Source of the DNA: Thalassobacillus_A hwangdonensis
GTDB taxonomy: Bacteria > Bacillota > Bacilli > Bacillales > Halobacillaceae
DNA length: 64,000 nt
Reading direction: 5' to 3'
NCBI RefSeq assembly: GCF_042675915.1
Contig: NZ_JBHTKL010000002.1
Location: 1-64,000, forward strand
In this document: piece by piece, positions 17,254 through 25,669 of the stretch
Layout: each line of letters begins with the position of its first letter
Numbering within the stretch: position 1 is the stretch's first letter
Translations under genes and position numbers: made by a program
The notes under the pieces: generated by a model
Seen by the model: only the letters and a program-made list of their open reading frames with translations
The model's database searches: none
What the model was told of the DNA's origin: nothing

Positions 17254-19845
17254 ATGAGTCGTTTAGAAAAAGAGGCTCAATCAAGCTGTTGCTCTAGTCA
17301 AGCAGAGCCGGAACTTAATGAAACAGAAGATACGAATTCCTGCTGCTCGGAGAAAAAGCCGGCAGAAGCTGCTGCCACCTCCACATGCTGTAGTAGTGAG
17401 ACAGACGAAAAAGAAACCTCAGTCACTTCTGCATGCTGTGGAAATGATGATGCGGAAGAAGCACACACAGAAACAACACCATCTTGCTGCAGCACCGGGG
17501 AAAATGCAACCCCAAAGAATAGTCAGCCAGAAGGACCAAATACCATGGAATTCAAGGTTAATGGAATGGATTGTCCCTCTTGCGCAGCGACGATTGAGAA
17601 AGGGCTCAAGAAGGCGAAAGAGATCCAATCAGTACGCGTCAATTATGGAACCGGAAAAATGGCTATAGAGGCCGATGATGTTACCGTGTACGATAAGATT
17701 CCTGATCAGGTTCGCAAGCTGGGCTTTGAAGCTGAAGTCTTGAACAAAAACAAGACGATGCAAACGTATAAAATTGAAGGAATGGATTGTGGTTCCTGTG
17801 CGATGACGATTGAAAAACATTTAAGTAAGAATCCGAATGTCAAAGAAATCCACGTGAATTTTTCTACGGGGAAAATGCAAATTGATCATACGACGAATCA
17901 TAAAGAAATCATAAAAGAAGTTCAACGAGCAGGTTTTGATGCTTCTGTAGACTCCTTCAGTAATCGGAAGGAAACGACTACTGATAAAAAGAATATAGGC
18001 GCATCGACCACTACTATATCAGGGATATTCCTGGCACTTGGTTTTTTCGGTTCTTTTACCAGCATAGCTCCTGAATTAATTACTGCCTTATATGCTGCGG
18101 CTATCCTGATAGGTGGATTCAAGCCGGCGAGAAGCGCCTTTTATGCAATTAAAAGCGGTTCCCTCGATATGAATGTTCTCATGGCCTCAGCAGCGATTGG
18201 AGCGGCTCTGATTGGAGAATGGTTTGAGGGTGCTACGGTCGTTTGGCTATTTGCTTTAGGAAACTCCTTACAAAACAGATCGATCGAGCGCACGAGAGAA
18301 TCGATTCGGAGTCTGATCAACCTGGCTCCATCTGAAGCTACTGTTAAATCCGGTGACCAACTGATCCGAAAACCAGTAGAAGAAGTAAGCGTCAATGATG
18401 TGATTATCATCAAACCCGGCGATAAAATTCCTCTGGATGGAGAAATTCTATCAGGTACTTCAAGTGTCAATCAGGCTCCTATCACTGGAGAGTCCCTGCC
18501 TGTCGATAAACAGCAGGGAGATACGGTTTATGCAGGTACAGTCAATGAAAGCGGATCGTTAGAAGTGAAGGTAACTAAGCTGGTGGAAGATACGACGATT
18601 GCAAAAATCATCCACCTTGTGGAAGAGGCACAGGAGAAAAAAGCCCCAACCCAGGCATTTGTGGATCGGTTTGCAAATGTCTATACCCCGATTGTGTTTG
18701 CACTTGCCCTTCTTGTCATGGTCGTCCCGCCATTGTTCGGTTTCGGATCATGGGGAGAGTGGGTGTATAAAGGGCTTGCGCTACTGGTGGTGGCATGTCC
18801 TTGTGCGTTGGTCATTTCTACGCCAGTGGCGATTGTATCTGCAATCGGTAACGCAGCTAGAAATGGTGTTCTTATCAAAGGAGGCACCTTCCTGGAGAAG
18901 GCTGGTGCCATTCAGGCAATCGCGTTTGACAAGACAGGGACGCTTACAGAAGGTAAACCGAAAGTCGCTGAAGTGATTGCACTTCAGAACAACAGGGAAG
19001 AGCTGATCGGTATTACACGGACGATTGAAGAACATTCCACTCATCCGATCGCTCAGGCAATCATCACCTACGCTGTGGAAAGGAACATTCCTGCCAAGCA
19101 AGGGGATGCGTTCAAGGCAATTGCCGGTAAAGGTGCACAGGCTACCATAAATGGTAAGGAGTACTTTGCTGGTAATCCTAAGTTGTTCAAAGAAATGGAA
19201 ATTCCCCTTCGTGAAATAGAGGAACGTATCGATGCATTACAAAGAAACGGAAACACACTTGTCGTGATAGGTACCCGCACAGAGATATTGGGAGTCATAG
19301 CTGTGGCGGATACTATCCGTGACATTACTGTTCAATCCATCCAAAAGCTTAAACAAGTAGGAATGGAAGAAATGGTGATGTTGACAGGGGATAATGAAGG
19401 GACAGCGAAAAAAATCGCCACCGAAACAGGTGTCGATCGCTACTTTGCTGAGTTGTTGCCTGAAGACAAAGTATCCGCCGTGAAGAAATTGCAGGATGAG
19501 GGCAAGCGGGTTGCTATGGTGGGAGATGGTATCAATGATGCTCCGGCTCTGGCTACAGCTGACCTTGGAATTGCAATGGGTGGTGCAGGAACGGACACAG
19601 CTATGGAGACTGCCGACATCGTACTGATGGCAGATAATCTGGAGAAACTTCCTCATACAGTTCGCTTGAGTCGAAGAGCCTTGAAGATCATCAAACAGAA
19701 CGTATGGTTTTCTTTGATAACGAAGCTGGCAGCCTTGCTGTTGATCTTCCCAGGTGTTCTGACTTTATGGATGGCTGTTTTAAGTGATACAGGCGCTGCG
19801 CTCATTGTCATCCTCAATAGCATGAGATTGTTAAAGCAGAAATAA
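17254..19845 (+). CDS. cadA: Cd/Zn/Pb-exporting P1B-type ATPase CadA
   Basis: This 863-residue membrane pump exports divalent soft metals. From the N-terminus it shows a ~90-residue Ser/Glu-rich tail with five Cys-Cys pairs (12-13, 30-31, 45-46, 61-62, 78-79), two heavy-metal-associated domains (GMDCPSC and GMDCGSC, cysteines 107/110 and 179/182), and a P1B core. The core has the ion-channel CPC motif (VACPCALVIS), the phosphorylation motif DKTGTLTEG, the HP dipeptide in EEHSTHPIA and the hinge GDGINDAPAL. Typical CadA has one HMA domain and about 730 residues, so the doubled HMA and the Cys-Cys tail are additions. It is induced with cadC. Confidence 0.93.
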   Translation: MSRLEKEAQSSCCSSQAEPELNETEDTNSCCSEKKPAEAAATSTCCSSETDEKETSVTSACCGNDDAEEAHTETTPSCCSTGENATPKNSQPEGPNTMEFKVNGMDCPSCAATIEKGLKKAKEIQSVRVNYGTGKMAIEADDVTVYDKIPDQVRKLGFEAEVLNKNKTMQTYKIEGMDCGSCAMTIEKHLSKNPNVKEIHVNFSTGKMQIDHTTNHKEIIKEVQRAGFDASVDSFSNRKETTTDKKNIGASTTTISGIFLALGFFGSFTSIAPELITALYAAAILIGGFKPARSAFYAIKSGSLDMNVLMASAAIGAALIGEWFEGATVVWLFALGNSLQNRSIERTRESIRSLINLAPSEATVKSGDQLIRKPVEEVSVNDVIIIKPGDKIPLDGEILSGTSSVNQAPITGESLPVDKQQGDTVYAGTVNESGSLEVKVTKLVEDTTIAKIIHLVEEAQEKKAPTQAFVDRFANVYTPIVFALALLVMVVPPLFGFGSWGEWVYKGLALLVVACPCALVISTPVAIVSAIGNAARNGVLIKGGTFLEKAGAIQAIAFDKTGTLTEGKPKVAEVIALQNNREELIGITRTIEEHSTHPIAQAIITYAVERNIPAKQGDAFKAIAGKGAQATINGKEYFAGNPKLFKEMEIPLREIEERIDALQRNGNTLVVIGTRTEILGVIAVADTIRDITVQSIQKLKQVGMEEMVMLTGDNEGTAKKIATETGVDRYFAELLPEDKVSAVKKLQDEGKRVAMVGDGINDAPALATADLGIAMGGAGTDTAMETADIVLMADNLEKLPHTVRLSRRALKIIKQNVWFSLITKLAALLLIFPGVLTLWMAVLSDTGAALIVILNSMRLLKQK

Positions 19846-19852
19846 TTACACA

Positions 19853-19888
19853 AAAAAGATACTCCTTTTTAAAGAGGAGTATCTTTTT
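19853..19888 (+). terminator. Terminator of cadC-cadA
   Basis: The arms AAAAAGATACTCC and GGAGTATCTTTTT surround an A/T-rich loop. Confidence 0.85.
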
Positions 19889-19905
19889 GATTTTATCAGG
19901 CAGTA

Positions 19906-20367
19906 CTATTTTCTGATGCATTTCTTCAAGTCGTTGATTGCCTGGGTATGTAATCCTTCATGAAAGATGGTCCGGATCAATACTTGTTCGATTGTGAACA
20001 TCCCCATTTCTGTTGGCGGGAATTCTTCCTCGAGCCGATCACCGTAGTGTTCTTTAATTCGTCTTGGCTGATCTTTCAAGCGTTCCTTCAGTTCATCAAA
20101 GGATGGAGTGTCCTGATCAAAGTCAGCGGGAGTTGTCCCGAATCCAAACCATCCAGTCAACTGGTCGGAGTATAGATCGTCCTTGGTTAATACCTTGATC
20201 CACATATACTGATCGAGATACAAGTGACCCAGATTCCAGCGGATATTATTGTTGAATTCTTCTGGAATCATTTCTGCTTCTTCTGATGTGACGTCACTTA
20301 ATATATCTAACAGTTCCTCTCGATAGGTATCCATTTGGTTAAATAAAGCTTCTTGACGTTTATTCAT
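19906..20367 (-). CDS. DinB-superfamily protein
   Basis: This 153-residue four-helix bundle protein has the DinB/YfiT features: an N-terminal NKRQEALFNQMDTYREELLD helix, an early His in RWNLGHLYLDQ, and a C-terminal EGLHTQAIND helix whose histidine would complete the metal site. Family members are cytosolic; some are thiol transferases using bacillithiol, and others have no known role. The start is ATG 20367, preceded by AGGGGGAT. It is a single gene between two terminators. The substrate is unknown. Confidence 0.8.
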   Translation of the reverse strand: MNKRQEALFNQMDTYREELLDILSDVTSEEAEMIPEEFNNNIRWNLGHLYLDQYMWIKVLTKDDLYSDQLTGWFGFGTTPADFDQDTPSFDELKERLKDQPRRIKEHYGDRLEEEFPPTEMGMFTIEQVLIRTIFHEGLHTQAINDLKKCIRK

Positions 20368-20434
20368 ATTGATATCCCCCTTGGTAGTAAAGTTCAACAA
20401 CAGCATTTAATTTCCTTCAAAAAAATTGCACACT

Positions 20435-20468
20435 AAAACCCCGACCTTCTACAGGAAGATCGGGGTTT
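20435..20468. terminator. Bidirectional terminator
   Basis: The arms AAACCCCGACCTTC and GAAGATCGGGGTTT form a strong stem between the hypothetical gene ending at 20483 (minus) and the start region of the DinB-like gene. Confidence 0.75.
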
Positions 20469-20482
20469 GGCAACTCCACACA

Positions 20483-20737
20483 TCATATAATGATTTTGTG
20501 AAGTTTGACTTTCATCACTTCATTTTCATTCTGGCAATGGATATAAGGCTCTCGCTCAAAGGGGTAATATTGGATGGTGGTTGGCGTAAGTTTCATCTGC
20601 TTGTAAAGGTCTTCATCTGTGGGCACATCCGCCAGCTTCAGCTTTACTGCTTTTCCGCCGTTGGGGGTAAATGTCACTGCTGTAAACCCTTCGTCTTGGA
20701 TGAATTGTAGAAATTTCAAGGTAGTCTGCTCCTTCAT
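20483..20737 (-). CDS. Hypothetical 84-residue protein
   Basis: I do not recognise this protein. It reads as one small soluble alpha/beta domain: a helix (TTLKFLQFIQDEGF), strands with a glycine turn (AVTFTPNGGKAVKLKL), then an acidic helix and two further strands. It has no signal or membrane segment. No strong ribosome binding site precedes the ATG, which lowers confidence. It follows the DUF3243 gene on the same strand after a terminator and ends before a second terminator. Confidence 0.55.
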   Translation of the reverse strand: MKEQTTLKFLQFIQDEGFTAVTFTPNGGKAVKLKLADVPTDEDLYKQMKLTPTTIQYYPFEREPYIHCQNENEVMKVKLHKIII

Positions 20738-20768
20738 CGATAGAAAGCCTTGTTTCTAAGAGAAAAAT

Positions 20769-20805
20769 ATCGGACTCCGAATCCTCAATAAGGACGGAGC
20801 CCGAT
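20769..20805 (-). terminator. Terminator of the DUF3243 gene
   Basis: Read on the minus strand, ATCGGGCTCCGTCC pairs with GGATTCGGAGTCCGAT (imperfect) and is followed by ATTTTTCTC. Confidence 0.7.
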
Positions 20806-20827
20806 TGATTCACCTTTTAAAAGGCTT

Positions 20828-21118
20828 CTACTTGGTAAGTTTCACGAGAACGTGTGCCATGTGTTTACGTTCTTCTTCATTGGCAACATTCCATAGTTCA
20901 TTAAGAACCTTCTCTTCACGGTTTCTAGGCTGCTCGTACTCAGCGAGGTAATCCGCTACGCGCTTTGCACCTTTAGTAAGCTGTTCGTCGTCCATACCGA
21001 GCTTTTCACCTTTGTGTACTTTATCACCTAAATAGTTCTTGAATGACTCATAATTTTGCATGATATCGTCTTTTTTATCTTCACCCATATTTGCTGCTGC
21101 TTTCTTTGGATCTGCCAT
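20828..21118 (-). CDS. DUF3243 family protein
   Basis: This 96-residue acidic helical protein carries the family pattern seen in B. subtilis YmfJ: a helix with YESFKNYLGDKV, a GMDDEQLTKGAKRVADYLA segment, PRNREEKVLNELWNVA and a terminal MAHVLVKL helix. Family function is unknown. AAGGAGG is placed 6 bases before the ATG. YmfJ lies in the ymf cluster in B. subtilis; here the gene is alone with its own terminator. Confidence 0.85.
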   Translation of the reverse strand: MADPKKAAANMGEDKKDDIMQNYESFKNYLGDKVHKGEKLGMDDEQLTKGAKRVADYLAEYEQPRNREEKVLNELWNVANEEERKHMAHVLVKLTK

Positions 21119-21379
21119 TTTAAAACCTCCTTGATAAGTTATGTTTCGATTCCTCTGTCATTCACCTGATAAACATAGTGGAGCACATTAGAGTCCTATA
21201 ACTTTTATCAAACCTATGGAACGGTGGGGCGTATAGTGTATGTTTCCTTTTTTTCGCTCCTATAAACCTTTTTCTGGTATTTCAATTATATTACAATAAT
21301 GATTTCGCTCTCATAAAAACAAAGTAATGGCAGCTTATAAATGGTAAAATGTAGCATATAAACGATTGGAGGAGTCAGT

Positions 21380-21814
21380 ATGAGGTGTAGTCGTAGCTCT
21401 CAGCTTTTCAAGATTACAGGAATAAGTAGAAAAGGTGCGTACTCAGATTTTCATAAAGATGTCCCTGCGACTGCGAGCGCTTTTATGAATCGTTTGAAGG
21501 AGATTGAAGGACATACAGGTGTGGAGGTTGCCCTGTATGAACCGAAGAAAGGAGAACAGCATCTGGAGGGAGAATATTATGTTGGCGTAATGATGGAGGA
21601 ACCCCCATCCCAGACACCTGATGGAATGGAATACATTAATCTTTCACGAGACTATGTATCGATAAGAGGGAAGATTGGAGAGGTAGGTACCCTACATGCC
21701 CAATTACAGGAGTTTGCAGAGGAAACGAATGGTAAAATTGATTCAAACGACTGGATTGTGGAGACGTATCATCCAACTGAAACTGGAGAAGAGGTAACCG
21801 TCTACCTGCCTTAA
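21380..21814 (+). CDS. GyrI-like/AraC effector-binding domain protein
   Basis: This 144-residue stand-alone protein has the fold pattern of small-molecule-binding domains attached to AraC- and MerR-type regulators: an N-terminal strand-helix, GVEVALYEP, EGEYYVGVMMEEPPSQTPDGMEYINLSRDYVSIRG, and a C-terminal IVETYHPTETGEEVTVYLP strand. No DNA-binding domain is present, so it could buffer or titrate a ligand. GGAGGAG precedes the ATG. A 39-residue membrane peptide and a HIT gene follow with almost no gap, suggesting one operon up to the VOC gene. Confidence 0.75.
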   Translation: MRCSRSSQLFKITGISRKGAYSDFHKDVPATASAFMNRLKEIEGHTGVEVALYEPKKGEQHLEGEYYVGVMMEEPPSQTPDGMEYINLSRDYVSIRGKIGEVGTLHAQLQEFAEETNGKIDSNDWIVETYHPTETGEEVTVYLP

Positions 21815-21933
21815 TGCTGCTGGCTATTCTCACTAGTAGTCATATTAATATTTCTATTTTCATTGTGATTCCATTAGTGATTTTAGCCTTTTGGGTGGCA
21901 AAGAAGAAGACTGACGAAAAGAATGGTCGATGA
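21814..21933 (+). CDS. Predicted 39-residue single-pass membrane peptide
   Basis: The ATG overlaps the stop of the previous gene (TAATG). The frame encodes an extended hydrophobic helix (roughly residues 2-29, rich in I, L, V and F) followed by a charged tail (AKKKTDEKNGR). The stop lies 3 bases before the GTG of the HIT gene. The tight packing supports translation by coupling; there is no separate ribosome binding site. Function is unknown. Confidence 0.5.
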   Translation: MLLAILTSSHINISIFIVIPLVILAFWVAKKKTDEKNGR

Positions 21934-21936
21934 GAG

Positions 21937-22380
21937 GTGAAGAGGTTGGAAGAATGCTTAGGGTGTACATTAGCAAACAAGGAAGCACCAGTACATGTCA
22001 TCTATGAAAATGATCATCTCTGTTGTTTTCTTGATCATGATCCCTTCAACGAGGGGCATGTCCTGATTCTACCGAAAGGACATTATCGGGAACTCATTGA
22101 AATGGAAGAGTCATTGGTCAATCAAATCATGGGAGCGGCCAAAGTGATAAGTCAGGCTGTGCAAAGGTTATATGACCCAGATGGAATAACAATTTCGCAA
22201 AATGGCGGGGTTTTCAGTGAATTGGACCACTTCCACTTACATGTGGTACCTAGGTTCGTACAGCAGGATTTCCAGGATTTCTATTCCGAAGTACCGCTGG
22301 AAAATGAGCATTTAAAGGAAAAGCTGGCAGAAACCAGAGAAAAGCTTGCTGTCGCAATTGAAGAGGAGGAACTGAAATGA
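21937..22380 (+). CDS. HIT-family nucleotide-binding protein
   Basis: This 147-residue histidine-triad protein has the zinc-site cysteines CLGC near the N-terminus and the catalytic HFHLHVVPR with H98, H100 and H102. Members hydrolyse nucleotidyl compounds such as adenylated or dinucleoside polyphosphates; the precise substrate cannot be told. The start is GTG, preceded by GAGAGG. It overlaps the following VOC gene by 4 bases (ATGA). A second HIT protein occurs at 58033. Confidence 0.88.
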   Translation: MKRLEECLGCTLANKEAPVHVIYENDHLCCFLDHDPFNEGHVLILPKGHYRELIEMEESLVNQIMGAAKVISQAVQRLYDPDGITISQNGGVFSELDHFHLHVVPRFVQQDFQDFYSEVPLENEHLKEKLAETREKLAVAIEEEELK

Positions 22381-22787
22381 CTACGCAATTGTTGAGAGTG
22401 GGCACTACATACTTGCCTGTGCAACAGGTGAAAGATTCCGCTGAGTGGTATGCGTCGAAGCTTGGGGCAAAGTTGAATTATATCGATGAAGATAAAGCCA
22501 TTTTGGATTTGGCGAACCAAAGCTTTTTCCTCGTGGCTGCCCAGAATAGTGAGCGTGCCAATTTTATTAAACGCAATGGAAACGAACATTTCTCCATGAC
22601 TTTTGAGGTTGATGGACTGGAAGCATTGAAGGAGCTACATCAACAACTTAAAGAAAGTGGAGTGAAAGTCGGGAATATAGAAGATCGCGGTCATACCGGG
22701 AACAATTTTGTTTTTGAAGATAATAACAGCAATCAGTTCGATGTGTGGAGTGAACTGAGCCCTTCATTCAAAATTAATAAAAGGTAG
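22377..22787 (+). CDS. VOC-superfamily (glyoxalase-like) protein
   Basis: This 136-residue protein has two beta-alpha-beta-beta-beta modules. VKDSAEWYASKLGAKL and FVFEDNNSNQFDVWSEL are the typical first and last motifs of the glyoxalase/bleomycin-resistance fold. A metal-site His in NEHFSMTFEV and the late Asp are visible. The substrate is unknown. It overlaps the HIT gene by 4 bases, so it is translated in the same operon. Confidence 0.82.
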   Translation: MTTQLLRVGTTYLPVQQVKDSAEWYASKLGAKLNYIDEDKAILDLANQSFFLVAAQNSERANFIKRNGNEHFSMTFEVDGLEALKELHQQLKESGVKVGNIEDRGHTGNNFVFEDNNSNQFDVWSELSPSFKINKR

Positions 22788-22794
22788 TGTTGAG

Positions 22795-23014
22795 ATGAAG
22801 GTTGCGTGTATTGGAGATAGCTTCACAGAGGTCGGACCCATGGATTCAGTAGTCAAATTTTAAAAGAAAGAAGTTCATCCGATACCATATATGACTACGG
22901 TTTACCTGAGAAAAAGTTTAAACCTTACATAAACGTCCCATGAATACCTCATTATCCACCAACTTGGATGATGTAGCAGATGCATATGACGCAGTTATCG
23001 ATAAATACCGCTGA
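22795..23014 (+). pseudogene. Gene remnant in several frames
   Basis: After the VOC gene, an ATG opens a 22-codon frame (including GDSFTEVGPMDSVVKF) that stops. Further pieces of coding character appear in other frames (IYDYGLPEKKFKPYINVP, then MNTSLSTNLDDVADAYDAVI with a stop just before the next gene). Together they look like one ~75-residue domain broken by at least two frameshifts. I could not name the family. Confidence 0.45.
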
Positions 23015-23028
23015 AAAGGATGGAAACT

Positions 23029-23778
23029 ATGAAACTGTATGGTGATTTTACAAAAGAAGACTGGCTGGAAGTATTGGAGATAAACGAAGCAGCTGTACCT
23101 TCCACGCTGATCCTTCATGGACAATGGGACCATGAAGAGAATCTTTCTTTATGGAAAGAAAAACTGACCAACGATCAGTGGATTCCGAGCTGGAATACGG
23201 TTGTCGGGAAACATGAGGGAGAGCAGGTCGGCTTTTCCAATGTTTTCGGAGGTCCGATTGCTGCTGCAATTGCCCATCGGTTTGCGGTGATGGGAACAAG
23301 GACCTTTATTCAAACCGGCTACTTCGGCGGGCTTTCACACGACGTCGATTATGGAGACATTCTAATTGTGACAGGGGCTGTCATGGATGATGGGGTGTCC
23401 CAATGGTATGTGCCGGATCAGCGAATGATCGATGCTGATCAAACGTTTGTTCAAGAAGCGGTGCGCTACTGTAAAGAGAAGGGATATCGCTACACAACAG
23501 GTACAGTTTACTCTACTGGTGCCATTATGGTGGAAACGCAGGAGATGGTACAGGAGTGGGCGAAGGAAGGTTACCTCGGCGTCGATATGGAGACAGCTAC
23601 GACATTTGCGGTGGCGAGGAAATTCAATAAAAGCGCAGTAGGTTTACTCAACCTCTCAGACCATATCATCAAAGGGGATACGTTTTATAATTCGGATGAC
23701 CAACGGGATATTAGTGAAGAACAAACCGACCAACGAATAAGGGAGCTTGCTTTACATCTATCAAGCTATCAACCATAA
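23029..23778 (+). CDS. Nucleoside phosphorylase family protein
   Basis: This ~249-residue protein has the PNP/UDP phosphorylase fold: the phosphate loop region VVGKHEGEQVGFSNVFGGPIAAAIAHRF, QTGYFGGLS, DGVSQWYVPDQRMI, and the nucleoside-site block VDMETATTFAVARKF followed by LNLSDHI. Such enzymes split ribonucleosides with phosphate for salvage. The exact base specificity is uncertain; it resembles the uridine phosphorylase-like group. The start ATG 23029 is preferred because AAAAGG lies 9 bases before it, while ATG 23020 overlaps that site. A methyltransferase and an acetyltransferase follow closely. Confidence 0.8.
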   Translation: MKLYGDFTKEDWLEVLEINEAAVPSTLILHGQWDHEENLSLWKEKLTNDQWIPSWNTVVGKHEGEQVGFSNVFGGPIAAAIAHRFAVMGTRTFIQTGYFGGLSHDVDYGDILIVTGAVMDDGVSQWYVPDQRMIDADQTFVQEAVRYCKEKGYRYTTGTVYSTGAIMVETQEMVQEWAKEGYLGVDMETATTFAVARKFNKSAVGLLNLSDHIIKGDTFYNSDDQRDISEEQTDQRIRELALHLSSYQP

Positions 23779-23792
23779 AGGCAGGGAAAAAG

Positions 23793-24569
23793 ATGAATAC
23801 CATAGATCACAACAAAAAAGCATGGGATAAAAAAGTGGAAGAAGGAGCGGTTTATACCAAACCTGTAAGCAAAGAAATGATCGAAACCAGCAAGTCAGGA
23901 GACTGGAGCATTACCGTGACTACAGAAAAACCGGTGCCAAGAAACTGGTTCCCTTCATCCTTGGATGGTTTGAAGGTGCTTTGTTTGGCAGCGGGTGGAG
24001 GCCAGCAGGGGCCGGTACTTGCCGCTGCGGGGGCAGAAGTGACGGTCATTGATATTTCTATAAAGCAGTTGGAACAGGACGCCTTCGTCGCTGAACGTGA
24101 TGGACTGAACTTGAAAACGGTGCAGGGCAGCATGGATGATTTACATATGTTCGAAGATGAATCCTTCGACCTGATCGTACATCCGGTTTCCAACCTGTTC
24201 GTTGAATATATCCAGCCGGTCTGGAACGAAGCGGCTCGCGTCTTGAAAGAAAAAGGCACGCTCATTTCCGGATTTACGAACCCGCTATTGTTCATTTTCA
24301 ACGATGAACAGGAGATGAAGGGGAATCTTGAAGTGAGTAATTCTGTGCCTTCATCGACTGTAAGCGGTTTTTCAGAAGAAGAGCTGCAGGCATATTTGGA
24401 AGCAGACCAGACGATCGAATATGCACATACATTAGAGGAGCAGATCCAGGGTCAGATCAATGCTGGCTTCATGGTCGCAGGACTATATGAAGATGATTTC
24501 GGCGGCAGAAGAATGCTGGATAAGTATATTAAGACTTTCATTGCGACGAAGGCAATCAAACAATCATAA
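23793..24569 (+). CDS. Class I SAM-dependent methyltransferase
   Basis: This 258-residue cytosolic enzyme shows motif I as VLCLAAGGGQQGPVLAAAGAEVTVIDIS, motif II near SMDDLHMFEDESFDLIVHP and a motif III helix (VWNEAARVLKEKGTLISGF). These bind S-adenosylmethionine. The acceptor substrate is unknown. It lies 14 bases after the phosphorylase and 11 before the acetyltransferase, so the three are probably co-transcribed. Confidence 0.85.
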   Translation: MNTIDHNKKAWDKKVEEGAVYTKPVSKEMIETSKSGDWSITVTTEKPVPRNWFPSSLDGLKVLCLAAGGGQQGPVLAAAGAEVTVIDISIKQLEQDAFVAERDGLNLKTVQGSMDDLHMFEDESFDLIVHPVSNLFVEYIQPVWNEAARVLKEKGTLISGFTNPLLFIFNDEQEMKGNLEVSNSVPSSTVSGFSEEELQAYLEADQTIEYAHTLEEQIQGQINAGFMVAGLYEDDFGGRRMLDKYIKTFIATKAIKQS

Positions 24570-24580
24570 AGGAGACTGTC

Positions 24581-25120
24581 ATGTTTGAAGGAGAGCGGAT
24601 CACATTAAGGAAGATTACTATGGACGATGCGGAAACCTATCATCGGTGGCGGAATGATCCAGAAGTGATGCAGAGTACAAGTCCGACTCTGGACACCTAT
24701 ACCTTAGAGGATACGAAGGCATTCATCGAGATGATCAGTACTTCTGCACAGTCGAAGAGTTATCTGATTGAAGCGAAAGAAGGCGGCCAACCGATCGGTG
24801 TCGTTTCACTAATTAACATCGATTATAAAAACCGGAATGCCGAGTGCATTATCGATATCGGCGAAAAAGAATGGTGGGGCAAGGGGATAGGGAAAGAGGC
24901 GATGAACCTCCTGCTGCACTATGCCTTTGCAGAGCTGAACCTTCATAAAGTTCATTTGAAGGTGTTTTCATTTAACTATAGAGCAATCAAATTATACGAA
25001 AAGCTTGGTTTCACTAAAGAAGGTACATGGAAAGATCACCTTTTCCGGGACGGAAAATGGCATGATGTCGTACTGATGGGAACCTTCCAGAACGACTATC
25101 TTAAATCGGATGATAAATAA
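24581..25120 (+). CDS. GNAT-family N-acetyltransferase (RimJ/RimL-like)
   Basis: This 179-residue protein belongs to the Acetyltransf_3 group, with an N-terminal ITLRKITMDDAETYHRW, the acetyl-CoA loop around WWGKGIGKEAMNLLLHYAF and the conserved LHKVHLKVFSFNYRAIKLYEKLGF helix. It transfers an acetyl group to an amine, protein N-terminus or small molecule; the target is not predictable. AAAGGAG precedes the ATG and a strong terminator follows. Confidence 0.87.
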   Translation: MFEGERITLRKITMDDAETYHRWRNDPEVMQSTSPTLDTYTLEDTKAFIEMISTSAQSKSYLIEAKEGGQPIGVVSLINIDYKNRNAECIIDIGEKEWWGKGIGKEAMNLLLHYAFAELNLHKVHLKVFSFNYRAIKLYEKLGFTKEGTWKDHLFRDGKWHDVVLMGTFQNDYLKSDDK

Positions 25121-25156
25121 AAAGCCAGGAGCGATTGTGGTCGCTCCTGGTTTTTC
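25121..25156 (+). terminator. Terminator after the acetyltransferase gene
   Basis: The arms GCCAGGAGCGA and TCGCTCCTGGT are followed by TTTTTC. Confidence 0.88.
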
Positions 25157-25195
25157 TAATTGATTGCATATATAAGGACCAGGTTTAATTGAGAG

Positions 25196-25303
25196 TCAAT
25201 TGGCTGTTGCGTATAACAATTTTGATCGCTGACTAATTGCACGTAATAAGAACAACTTATCCTGCGTGCTTAACATACACCAGCTGCCAGCTTTTATTTT
25301 CAT
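25196..25303 (-). CDS. Possible 35-residue small protein
   Basis: A minus-strand frame from ATG 25303 encodes 35 residues (a basic N-terminus MKIKAGSW, then a helix-like STQDKLFLLRAISQRSKLL). GGGAGAGG sits 5 bases before the start. It is not similar to any small protein I know, and there is no terminator directly after it. It is reported only for its ribosome binding site and the otherwise empty 500-base gap. Confidence 0.3.
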   Translation of the reverse strand: MKIKAGSWCMLSTQDKLFLLRAISQRSKLLYATAN

Positions 25304-25669
25304 ACGATCCTCTCCCTATAAAGAATTGGTGATGTACATTCTAGGTGGAGAGACTTTCCAATTTTCTTGTAGTTAGTCTTCTATTCCGCCTTTTCCATCA
25401 GGTTAAACAATACAACTTTCTACAAATGTGTGACAGATGCTGCTGAAACCGATCGTATCGATGATTTCATTTGTCCTATGATAAGAAAAAAGGTAGAAAT
25501 CAGATGAAAATAAAATGCCTTTTTTATCACACTCCTCTGAATCGATTTATAAATTTTTATTCGTCAATGGTGTGGGATATGCAAAAAATCGGGCATTCGT
25601 CCACGCACTTCTAGGCGTAATACATAGTGTAGTTATGAAGATGAAATGAAAAGAGGAGGTACTGGATCA
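25304..25669. other. Gene-free interval upstream of the Hsp20 gene
   Basis: Apart from the doubtful small frame before it, this interval contains no recognised gene or RNA. It presumably holds the promoter of the Hsp20 gene. I did not find the CtsR heptad repeat or a CIRCE element by eye. Confidence 0.5.
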
